DNA of 64,000 bases. Source: VMCP01 sp965659745 (GTDB taxonomy: Bacteria > Bacteroidota > Bacteroidia > NS11-12g > UBA955). The stretch's first letter is position 1, and each line of letters begins with the position of its first letter. Below, in pieces: positions 15,213 through 22,716 of the stretch. The DNA is taken from assembly GCA_965659745.1 (NCBI GenBank), contig CBFHXF010000007.1, positions 3,617 through 67,616 on the forward strand. Direction: 5' to 3'. The notes beneath the pieces are model-generated. The model was given only the letters and a program-made list of their open reading frames with translations. It did not search any database and was not told where the DNA came from. The translations under genes were made by a program, and so were the position numbers.

Positions 15213-18050
15213 TTAAATAAATCGGCCGGTATGACTGGCTTTGCACTTTTTTACCACTTCTGGTGGACCTTCAACGATTATTTCGCCTCCGGCAGCTCCG
15301 CCTTCAGGGCCTACATCAATAAGCCAATCAGCCGTTCTTATTACATCTAAATTGTGTTCAATGACTAAAACGGTATTGCCTTTATCTACTAAAGTCTGGA
15401 GTACAGCTAGAAGTTGGTTGATATCGTCGAAATGCAAACCCGTGGTGGGTTCGTCTAAGATGAAAAGGGTTTTCCCGGTGTCGCGCTTGCTCAACTCGGT
15501 TGAGAGCTTCACGCGCTGTGCTTCACCGCCCGACAGGGTGGTGCTACTTTGTCCGAGTGTGATATAACCCAAGCCCACATCTTGCATGGTTTTGATTTTG
15601 CGATAAATCAGCGGTACATTCTCGAAGAATTCGACCGCCTGGCTTACCGGCATTTCCAAAACATCGTAAATGCTCTTGCCTCTGTAACGAACTTCTAGAG
15701 TTTCGCGGTTGTATCGTTTGCCTTGACAAACATCGCAGGGTACTTCTACATTGGGCAAGAAATTCATTTCAATAACTTTTCTGCCGCCGCCTTTACACCC
15801 TTCACAACGACCTCCTTTTACATTGAACGAAAATCTCCCCGGCTTGTAACCGCGAATTTTACTTTCGGCCAATTGGGTAAAGAGATTCCTTATTTCTTGA
15901 AATACCCCTACATAGGTGGCCGGATTGCTTCGTGGAGTGCGTCCAATCGGACTCTGATCGATGCGAATAACTTTATCGATCAATTCCAAACCCGAAACTT
16001 TATCGTACGATAAGGGTCGGTGGTGCGACCCATAAATTTTGTGTTTGGCAAGAGGGTAGAGGGTTTCGTTTATTAAGGTAGATTTTCCACTTCCCGAAAC
16101 GCCGGTTACACATACAAAAACGCCGAGGGGTACATGTAAATCGGTTCCTTTAAGGTTGTTTCCTTTACACCCTAAAACATGAATGTATTCTTTTCCGGGT
16201 TTACGGCGTATTTCAGGAATCGGAATTTTTGCAGTACCATTTAAATAACTTGCGGTAACCGCACTCGATTGTAAAAATTGTTCCACCGTTCCCGATGCTA
16301 CAATTTCTCCTCCTTTTTTACCCGCAAGTGGACCTATTTCCACCAGCCAATCTGCGGCCTTCATCATGTCCTCATCGTGCTCTACCACCAAAACGGAATT
16401 GCCGATGTCTCTCAAATCTTTCAGACTTTGTATCAGCCTCTCATTATCGCGTTGATGCAAACCAATAGAAGGCTCGTCTAAGATATATAAAACATTTACC
16501 AACTTCGAACCTATCTGCGTGGCCAAACGAATGCGCTGGGCTTCACCGCCACTCAGGGTTTTGGCTGGGGAATGAAGCGATAAATATCCCAATCCCACAC
16601 CCGATAAAAATGAAATTCGATTGCGGATTTCTTTGAGTAATTCCGTGGCAATGATTTTCTGCCTATCCGTTAATCTCGCCTCTACGTCGCGCAACCAAAT
16701 TTCGAGATCGGAAATATTCATGCGAGCCAGGTCCGAAATACTTTTTTTGTCGATTTTAAAGTGTAAGGATTCCTTTTTCAAACGGTCGCCGTTGCACACC
16801 GGACATGAAATTTCATGAACAAATTCTTCCGCCCATTCCCGCATTTTATCATCGTCTGATTCGAAATAGGAATCCGAAACAATATTGATTACGCCTTTAA
16901 AATAGGTTTCATATTTGTGCCCTCCCCATTTGTCGCCCTTCATCACAATATCTATCGCCTCTTCATCGCCGTACAAAATGGCATTCAATTGCTTTTCAGT
17001 AAGCTTATCTACAGTATCGGCTAATGAAAAACCGTACTTTTTAGCAATCACCCGAAGTTGTTGGAAGGTCCAATTTTCGCGGTATTCCCCCAAAGGAATA
17101 ATAGCGCCTTTGTTAATGGATTTGCTTCTATCGGGGATGATGTATTCTAAATTGATTTCAGATTTAATGCCAATTCCTTCGCAATTTTCACATGCGCCAT
17201 AAGGCGAATTAAAAGAGAACGAGTTAGGTTGCGGTTCTTGATAACTCAAACCCGAAACCGGATCCATTAAAAATTTACTAAAGGGATGCAAAACCCCTTC
17301 TTCATCAATTACCGTAACATATCCTTCACCCACTTTTAAGGCGGTTGCCAAACTGTCTTGCAATCTTTTTGGGGCACTCGGCTTTACCTCTAAACGGTCA
17401 ATTACGATGTCGATATCGTGAATCTTATACCGGTCTAACATCATTCCGGTGGTAATATCCATCATTTCTTTGTCTACCACCACTTTGTTATAACCGCGCT
17501 TTTTTATCTGCTCAAATAGCTCCCTATAATGTCCTTTTCTCGATTTAATTACCGGAGCCGTTAAAACGATCTTTTGATTTTCGTACGTTTCTAAAATTTT
17601 CTGATAAATCTGCTCCTCCGAATACCGAACCATTTTCTCACCTGTAACATAACTGTAGGCTTCGGCCGCACGGGCATACAAAAGGCGAAGAAAATCGTAA
17701 ACCTCGGTAACCGTTCCTACCGTACTTCTCGGATTCCGTGAAACGGTTTTCTGTTCAATCGCAATAACCGGCGATAGCCCTTTAACCTTATCTACGTCTG
17801 GCCTTTTCATGTCGCCCACAAACTGACGTGCGTAGGCTGAAAATGTCTCTAAATACCGCCTTTGTCCCTCTGCAAACAAGGTGTCAAAGGCTAAAGAACT
17901 CTTTCCAGACCCCGATAATCCAGTAAAAACAACCAAGGAATTTCTAGGAATTACCAAATCGATATCCTTAAGGTTGTGTTCCCGGGCACCTTGCACAATA
18001 ATTACTTTTTCACTGTCAGGTTGATTGATATTTTGAGGCCTCTGGGTCAT
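15213..18050 (-). CDS. uvrA: Excinuclease ABC subunit A
   Basis: Damage-recognition ATPase of nucleotide excision repair, 945 residues, normal length. Two ABC modules are seen: Walker A GLSGSGKSSL (about residue 43) and GVSGSGKSTL (about 640), with matching LSGGEAQRIRLATQIG and LSGGEAQRVKLSTEL signatures. Zinc-finger cysteine pairs occur as CENCEGIG, CPVCNGDR, CEGCKGGGRK and CDVCQG. The frame can begin with TTG at 18059, but that TTG is the end of the promoter box TATTTTTG, so ATG 18050 is the start, only 6 nt from the box. The gene is divergent from the GT-C gene. Confidence 0.97.
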   Translation of the reverse strand: MTQRPQNINQPDSEKVIIVQGAREHNLKDIDLVIPRNSLVVFTGLSGSGKSSLAFDTLFAEGQRRYLETFSAYARQFVGDMKRPDVDKVKGLSPVIAIEQKTVSRNPRSTVGTVTEVYDFLRLLYARAAEAYSYVTGEKMVRYSEEQIYQKILETYENQKIVLTAPVIKSRKGHYRELFEQIKKRGYNKVVVDKEMMDITTGMMLDRYKIHDIDIVIDRLEVKPSAPKRLQDSLATALKVGEGYVTVIDEEGVLHPFSKFLMDPVSGLSYQEPQPNSFSFNSPYGACENCEGIGIKSEINLEYIIPDRSKSINKGAIIPLGEYRENWTFQQLRVIAKKYGFSLADTVDKLTEKQLNAILYGDEEAIDIVMKGDKWGGHKYETYFKGVINIVSDSYFESDDDKMREWAEEFVHEISCPVCNGDRLKKESLHFKIDKKSISDLARMNISDLEIWLRDVEARLTDRQKIIATELLKEIRNRISFLSGVGLGYLSLHSPAKTLSGGEAQRIRLATQIGSKLVNVLYILDEPSIGLHQRDNERLIQSLKDLRDIGNSVLVVEHDEDMMKAADWLVEIGPLAGKKGGEIVASGTVEQFLQSSAVTASYLNGTAKIPIPEIRRKPGKEYIHVLGCKGNNLKGTDLHVPLGVFVCVTGVSGSGKSTLINETLYPLAKHKIYGSHHRPLSYDKVSGLELIDKVIRIDQSPIGRTPRSNPATYVGVFQEIRNLFTQLAESKIRGYKPGRFSFNVKGGRCEGCKGGGRKVIEMNFLPNVEVPCDVCQGKRYNRETLEVRYRGKSIYDVLEMPVSQAVEFFENVPLIYRKIKTMQDVGLGYITLGQSSTTLSGGEAQRVKLSTELSKRDTGKTLFILDEPTTGLHFDDINQLLAVLQTLVDKGNTVLVIEHNLDVIRTADWLIDVGPEGGAAGGEIIVEGPPEVVKKCKASHTGRFI

Positions 18051-18056
18051 AAATCG

Positions 18057-18064
18057 CAAAAATA
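18057..18064 (-). promoter_or_regulatory. -7 promoter box TATTTTTG of uvrA
   Basis: Exact TAnnTTTG with 6 nt between box and ATG 18050, implying a leader of only a few bases or none. Confidence 0.6.
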
Positions 18065-18148
18065 CGAAAGAATGAGCCCTTTACTTACATATTCCGTCGA
18101 TATTTACCACTTTAAAGACTAATCAATCGCGTATTATCCGAAACATCG

Positions 18149-18156
18149 TATTTTTG
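18149..18156 (+). promoter_or_regulatory. -7 promoter box TATTTTTG of the GT-C gene
   Basis: Exact TAnnTTTG, 6 nt before GTG 18163. The TTG at 18154 that could open the same frame lies inside the box. Confidence 0.55.
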
Positions 18157-18162
18157 TCCGTC

Positions 18163-19740
18163 GTGTGGAATTCAATCAATCGCTATTATCAATCGCATCC
18201 GCTTAGAAGTATACTCCTCGTCGGACTCCTTTTTAGGTTATTAGCTGTTATATTTTCTAAGGGTTATGCGTTTACAGACGACCATTATTTCGTTATCGAA
18301 GAAGCCCAACAATGGATTTTTCAAAGCCATGAACCCCGCTCATTTTTCAACCCCAATATCATTCTAGAAGACCGACTTTCACATGGAGCCCTCTATACAA
18401 CCCTGCATTATACACTGTTTCAAATTTATAGATTAATCGGCTTTGATGACCCCATGAACATCATGCTCAGCGTGCGTTTTATGCATGCCTTGTACAGTTT
18501 ATGGATTATTATTCTAGGATATAAAATTGCCCGTCACTGGGGAAGCCCAAAAACAGCGCTCCAAATAGCATGGATATTGTCATTGGCCTGGTTTATGCCG
18601 TTTTTATCTGTGCGAAATCTGGTGGAAGTAGTATGCATTCCGCCCTTAATGGGAGCTACGCTATTATTTCTTAAAAACAATAAAAAAGCCTTTTTTGGGG
18701 CCGGACTTTTAGCAGCGCTTGCTTTTTCCTTGCGTTTTCAGACCGTTTTGTTTTCCGGAATGTTCGGATTGATCCTACTTTGGCAATTGCGATGGCGCGA
18801 TGCCATTACTTTACTTCTGGGATTTGGAACCGGAAGCGTGGTATTATTGGGAGGTTTGGACTTCCTGCTCTTTGGCACTCCCTTTTATGAATTGATTTCC
18901 TATGTAGCATACAATGCTACCCATGCGGGAGAATATCCCAACGGACCATGGTACCAATATATTGGAGTGATTTTGGGTATGTTTTTGATTTTTCCAGCCG
19001 CTAATTGGCTCATGGCCTCGGCCCTGAAATTCAGAACCTACGCCGTTCTTTTATTTCCCACGTTAGTATTTTTATTATTTCATTCCTATTTCCCAAACAA
19101 ACAAGAACGCTTTATTTTACCCGTAATTCCATTTTTGATTATGGCTGGGGTATTGGCTTGGAATCAATATGTTGAATTCAAAAAATCAGATAAAATCAAC
19201 CGTTGGAATCGATTTTCAATGAAATTCTTCTGGATTTTAAACACACCTCTGCTATTCGGATTGTCTTTGGCGTCTACCCGCACCGCCAAAATGGATGCCA
19301 TGTATTTTTTGTATCAACAAAGAGATGCCACCCATTTTGCTATTGAATCTACCCACCGCGATTACATGGAATTTATGCCCCGATTTTATGGTAATTTTTG
19401 GTCGCCCTACCAACATATTTTGCCCAATTGTGAAGCGCCCTGTTTTTTTGATTCTGTTGCCCATGGCGTTCACCCATTTCCCAATTATATACTGTTTTTC
19501 GATGAGGAAAATTTAACAGAAAGAGTGGAAAAGGTGCAGTCTATTGTTGATTTAGATTACGTCGAAAAAATAGAATCGTCTTGGTTGGATCGACTCATTC
19601 CCAAGTTAAATCCCATAGTGAAAAGTCAAAAAATATTCGTGTACAAGGTGAAGGGCATTTTGGAAGACCGACTACCAGCTTCCTCCGGCACCACCTCCGT
19701 TAAAGCCGCCACCGCCGCCGAAACCACCGAATCCTCCTGA
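18163..19740 (+). CDS. GT-C membrane glycosyltransferase (GT22/mannosyltransferase-like)
   Basis: A polytopic inner-membrane protein of 525 residues with about ten hydrophobic segments. The first loop holds an acidic motif (FTDDHYFVIEEAQQW), as in GT-C enzymes that use polyprenyl-phosphate sugars. Further on, YFPNKQERFILPVIPFL resembles the HKEERF-type motif of the GT22 (Alg9/PIG-B) group. The donor and acceptor cannot be told from the sequence. No ATG lies near the N-terminus; GTG 18163 is preferred because of the promoter box. The final 22 codons, coding a serine/threonine/alanine-rich tail, are antisense to the glycine-rich tail of the TPM gene (overlap 19672-19740). Confidence 0.8.
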   Translation: MWNSINRYYQSHPLRSILLVGLLFRLLAVIFSKGYAFTDDHYFVIEEAQQWIFQSHEPRSFFNPNIILEDRLSHGALYTTLHYTLFQIYRLIGFDDPMNIMLSVRFMHALYSLWIIILGYKIARHWGSPKTALQIAWILSLAWFMPFLSVRNLVEVVCIPPLMGATLLFLKNNKKAFFGAGLLAALAFSLRFQTVLFSGMFGLILLWQLRWRDAITLLLGFGTGSVVLLGGLDFLLFGTPFYELISYVAYNATHAGEYPNGPWYQYIGVILGMFLIFPAANWLMASALKFRTYAVLLFPTLVFLLFHSYFPNKQERFILPVIPFLIMAGVLAWNQYVEFKKSDKINRWNRFSMKFFWILNTPLLFGLSLASTRTAKMDAMYFLYQQRDATHFAIESTHRDYMEFMPRFYGNFWSPYQHILPNCEAPCFFDSVAHGVHPFPNYILFFDEENLTERVEKVQSIVDLDYVEKIESSWLDRLIPKLNPIVKSQKIFVYKVKGILEDRLPASSGTTSVKAATAAETTESS

Positions 19741-20433
19741 GCTTCCGCCGCCACCAAATCCACCGCCAAACCCACTTCCCCCAAAGAAAATAGGAGGGGT
19801 GTAAAATCCTCGGCGAGAATAACCGCCGCCGCCGCCTCTTCTCACGAAAAGTAGATAAAACAGCAAGAATAATAGGATCGGGGCCAGCACCGATAGCACC
19901 GATTCGGTCTTTTTATTAGATTTATTCCGACCTTTAAATTCTCCTTTTACGGCTATGGCCAACGCATAAACGGTTTCGCGAACGGCATTGTAATAATCTC
20001 CAGTTTTTAAATAAGGCACGAGAGATTTACGGCCGATATCGCCGACTATTCCGTCGGTAAGTTTGCCTTGTGTTTTGTCGGCCGTGATGATGTGGTATTT
20101 GCGGCCCCCAATGTTCAGATAGACCAAAATACCATTATTTACCCCCTTGTCGCCAATTTGCCAAGCCCGAGAAATGAACATGGCCCGGTCAAATGCATCG
20201 TATTCGCTGTTAGCCTCTAAGACTACTGCAATTTGAACTCCTACAGAATCTTGAAAGTCGCTCAATAAGCGATTGAGCATGCGTTCTTCGCTAGGTTCTA
20301 AAACATCGGCATAGTCGTTCAAGAAATTGGTATATTTCGGAACCTCCTGTTTTGCCGATAGCCAATTTAAACCCGCAAGCAGACCAAAAAGGAGTAAGAC
20401 GTATTTAGTAAATTTTGTTTTTGGTAACTTCAT
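19672..20433 (-). CDS. TPM-domain (YgcG-family) membrane protein with glycine-rich tail
   Basis: A 253-residue protein: a signal peptide or anchor (KYVLLLFGLLAGLNWLSA), a TPM domain at about residues 30-165 (starts YTNFLNDYADVLEPSEE, contains VGVQIAVVLEANSEYDAFDRA and RKYHIITADKTQGKLTDG), a membrane span (VLAPILLFLLFYLLFV) and a glycine/serine/phenylalanine tail ending GGSW. TPM proteins are linked to membrane-protein or photosystem maintenance in other groups; the role here is unknown. The frame can start at 20493, but the signal peptide fits ATG 20433 best. It overlaps the upstream TPM gene by 29 nt and is the last gene of lipB-lemA-TPM-TPM. Confidence 0.85.
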   Translation of the reverse strand: MKLPKTKFTKYVLLLFGLLAGLNWLSAKQEVPKYTNFLNDYADVLEPSEERMLNRLLSDFQDSVGVQIAVVLEANSEYDAFDRAMFISRAWQIGDKGVNNGILVYLNIGGRKYHIITADKTQGKLTDGIVGDIGRKSLVPYLKTGDYYNAVRETVYALAIAVKGEFKGRNKSNKKTESVLSVLAPILLFLLFYLLFVRRGGGGGYSRRGFYTPPIFFGGSGFGGGFGGGGSSGGFGGFGGGGGFNGGGAGGSW

Positions 20434-20872
20434 TTGATAATTCATTCGGGTTTTCATCGCTTGGGGCGAAATATTTCGACAATTGCTTGCCAACTACATG
20501 TACCCCTTTAATTATGCCATCGGTAATAGAGCCGGTTTTGATGTTTCGAATAATTTCGTCTTTTACCGCTTCCCAAAACTCAGTTCCAACGTGTTTGTGG
20601 ATACCTTCATCACCGATAACCGCTATTTCATGTTTGCGCAAACGCAGAAAGATGAGCACACCATTACGATTTTCGGTTTTGTGCATTTCTAAGGCCTCGA
20701 ATACTTTTTGAGCTTCCTCCAGTAGAGGTAACTTCGAGCCGCAAACCGTGTAATGTACTCTGATTTCAGCAGATGTGATTTCTTCCGCCTCGGCAATCGC
20801 TTCCACTACGCGAGCCGTTTCTATTTGACCCGCAGGCGAAAATTTTTGCAATCCCTTGATACCGAACAACAT
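20405..20872 (-). CDS. TPM-domain protein, short form
   Basis: A 155-residue protein consisting of little more than one TPM domain: VEAIAEAEEITSAEIRVHY, NGVLIFLRLRKHEIAVIGDEGIHKHVG and a GIIKGVHVVGKQLSKYF helix. There is no signal peptide and no clear membrane span, so it may be cytoplasmic or peripheral. ATG 20872, just after the lemA stop at 20877, is preferred to the in-frame ATG at 20890 that lies inside lemA. Its neighbours (lemA before, a membrane-anchored TPM protein after) form the widespread LemA-TPM association. Confidence 0.85.
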   Translation of the reverse strand: MLFGIKGLQKFSPAGQIETARVVEAIAEAEEITSAEIRVHYTVCGSKLPLLEEAQKVFEALEMHKTENRNGVLIFLRLRKHEIAVIGDEGIHKHVGTEFWEAVKDEIIRNIKTGSITDGIIKGVHVVGKQLSKYFAPSDENPNELSNEVTKNKIY

Positions 20873-20876
20873 TGAA

Positions 20877-21476
20877 TTATTCGTAAACACTGTCTAAGTC
20901 AGGAGCGTTTTCCATGCCTTCAGCGGCCGAGAATCCAGAGCGTTTTTCAAATCCGAACATTCCCGCTAGAATATTATTAGGGAAACGACGCACCTTTTTA
21001 TTGTAAATGGCAACCGCTTCGTTAAAGTCAGTTCGAGCCGTACTGATGCGATTTTCAGTGCCTGCAATTTCGTCGTTCAACTTCTGAAATTGGGGAATGG
21101 ATTTCAAATCAGGGTATTTTTCAACTACCACCATCAAACGGGAAAGTGTTCCGTTCAGTTTAGATTGGGCTGCCTCAAATTGCTTGATATTATCGGCATT
21201 CAATTTACTGGCATCGATATTCATGCTGGTAGCAGACGCACGGGCAGAAACTACTTCTTTTAGGATGTTTTCTTCTGTTTTAGCCGCTTTAACTACGGTT
21301 TTTGCCAAGTTCAAAATCAAATCGCCACGACGTTGATACTGTGTCTCCACATTATTCCAAGCTTTTTCTACGTCTTCGTCGGTGCCCACCATACCATTAT
21401 AGGTACTGCAACCCACTCCAAAAAACAATACAAATACGCCAATTACGGCAAACAAGATAAGATTACTGCGTTTCAT
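20877..21476 (-). CDS. lemA: LemA family protein
   Basis: A 199-residue LemA-family protein. The N-terminal hydrophobic segment (LILFAVIGVFVLFFGVGC) may be a plain anchor or, given GVGC, a lipoprotein signal. It is followed by a STYNGMVGTDEDVEKAWNNV start and long antiparallel helices (QRRGDLILNLAKTVVKAAKT, GTENRISTARTDFNEAVAIY). The YNKKVRRFPNNILAGMFGF motif near the end is typical of the family. The molecular role is not known. The start overlaps the lipB stop in an ATGA arrangement. Confidence 0.93.
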   Translation of the reverse strand: MKRSNLILFAVIGVFVLFFGVGCSTYNGMVGTDEDVEKAWNNVETQYQRRGDLILNLAKTVVKAAKTEENILKEVVSARASATSMNIDASKLNADNIKQFEAAQSKLNGTLSRLMVVVEKYPDLKSIPQFQKLNDEIAGTENRISTARTDFNEAVAIYNKKVRRFPNNILAGMFGFEKRSGFSAAEGMENAPDLDSVYE

Positions 21477-22147
21477 AAAAATTGTAATTCAAATATACGT
21501 TCAAATGCCATTCTCATTTTAAGATTTACTTCAAAGAAATCAATTTCTTCGTTCAATTCTTTGGAAATACTGGTTACCGCCTTATCTGGAATTCCACAAG
21601 GTACAATATGATGGAACATAGCCAAGTCTGTATTCACATTTAAGGCCAAGCCATGCATGGTTACATACCGACTGCTTTTTATGCCAATGGCAGCAATTTT
21701 TCTTTCTTGCAAACCCTCAATATCGAGCCAAACGCCTATGCGGTCGCTTATTGTACCGGCCTTGATGCCGTATTGAGCCACGACTTCTACAATACAGGCT
21801 TCAACGCGCGCTACATATTGCTTGATGCCTACATTCAATTGCTCTAAATCAAAAATTGGATATACGACCAATTGTCCGGGACCGTGATACGTAATATCCC
21901 CTCCACGCTCAATCTCAAAAACGTCTGCTCCTAAACGCTTTAACATATCAGGAGTAGCCAACAAGTGGTTCTTTTTTGCATGCTTTCCAAAGGTATACAC
22001 ATGGGGATGTTCAACGAAAATCAGATGCATGGGTACGCTAACGCCCTGGCGCTTCGCTTCAATCATCTCAGCAAATAGGCGTTGCTGTAATTCCCAAACC
22101 TCTTTGTATGAAACGCGACCCAATTGGTGAAATTCGCAAATATTCAT
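21473..22147 (-). CDS. lipB: Lipoyl(octanoyl) transferase
   Basis: Moves octanoyl from acyl carrier protein to the lipoyl domains of 2-oxoacid dehydrogenases. The 224-residue protein has FVEHPHVYTFGKHA, RGGDITYHGPGQLVVYPI, the lysine-containing KIAAIGIKSSRYVTMHG and the catalytic cysteine in VPCGIPDKAVTS. A lipoylated E2 gene lies in the same window (28365). The promoter box TAACTTTG ends only 4 nt before ATG 22147. It is the first gene of lipB-lemA-TPM-TPM. Confidence 0.96.
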   Translation of the reverse strand: MNICEFHQLGRVSYKEVWELQQRLFAEMIEAKRQGVSVPMHLIFVEHPHVYTFGKHAKKNHLLATPDMLKRLGADVFEIERGGDITYHGPGQLVVYPIFDLEQLNVGIKQYVARVEACIVEVVAQYGIKAGTISDRIGVWLDIEGLQERKIAAIGIKSSRYVTMHGLALNVNTDLAMFHHIVPCGIPDKAVTSISKELNEEIDFFEVNLKMRMAFERIFELQFL

Positions 22148-22151
22148 TGAG

Positions 22152-22159
22152 CAAAGTTA
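22152..22159 (-). promoter_or_regulatory. -7 promoter box TAACTTTG of lipB
   Basis: Exact TAnnTTTG with only CTCA between box and ATG 22147. A transcription start a few bases after the box would fall at or within a base or two of the start codon. Confidence 0.6.
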
Positions 22160-22259
22160 CATTGCTTTTATGGCTTCTCTTTTCGGGGGAAGTATTTTTG
22201 TGAGCCAAAATCAAATTATCACTTACTGTAAACTTGAACGCCTGTAACCCGAAACAAAA

Positions 22260-22700
22260 ATGAATACGAACAAAAAGATTCCCAAGAGAGCTCAAGGACA
22301 AATTGCCGAGAAACAAGCAGAAGTGTGGTTTCGTAGAAATGGATACCAGATAAAACACATCAATTGGTACCATAATCATAAAGAAATCGATTTAGTTGTG
22401 GAAAATTCGAAATGCCGGGTGTTTGTGGAAGTGAAATTTAATAATGCCAATTCCATAAATTTTCCAGAGGCTAAAATCAACAAACAAAAACAACAATTTT
22501 TACAGCAATGTGCACGTTCTTATCAATATGAATTCCCTAGTAATAAACCGCTTCGATTCGATATTATTGCCATTACACAAAGTCCGTTCTCTCACCAAAT
22601 TTACCATGTGAAAGACGCTTTTTTTGGCCGACATTCGTACAAAAGATCGGGTCGTTTGTCTCATTTTTGCGACATAGATTTTAATCTCAAACGCTTTTAG
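22260..22700 (+). CDS. YraN/UPF0102 family nuclease-like protein
   Basis: A 146-residue protein with the UPF0102 layout: RAQGQIAEKQAEVWFRRNGY, then EIDLVVENSKCRVFVEVKF, which carries the D...ExK core of PD-(D/E)XK nucleases. The C-terminal half is more divergent and basic (FGRHSYKRSGRLSHF). The family is predicted to act on DNA, but its role is unproven. It is followed 16 nt later by the metalloprotease, which has its own promoter box. Confidence 0.85.
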   Translation: MNTNKKIPKRAQGQIAEKQAEVWFRRNGYQIKHINWYHNHKEIDLVVENSKCRVFVEVKFNNANSINFPEAKINKQKQQFLQQCARSYQYEFPSNKPLRFDIIAITQSPFSHQIYHVKDAFFGRHSYKRSGRLSHFCDIDFNLKRF

Positions 22701-22702
22701 TC

Positions 22703-22710
22703 TTACTTTG
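22703..22710 (+). promoter_or_regulatory. -7-like box TTACTTTG of the metalloprotease gene
   Basis: One mismatch to TAnnTTTG; it lies 6 nt before ATG 22717. The TTG at 22708 that could open the frame is part of the box. Confidence 0.45.
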
Positions 22711-22716
22711 CACCCA

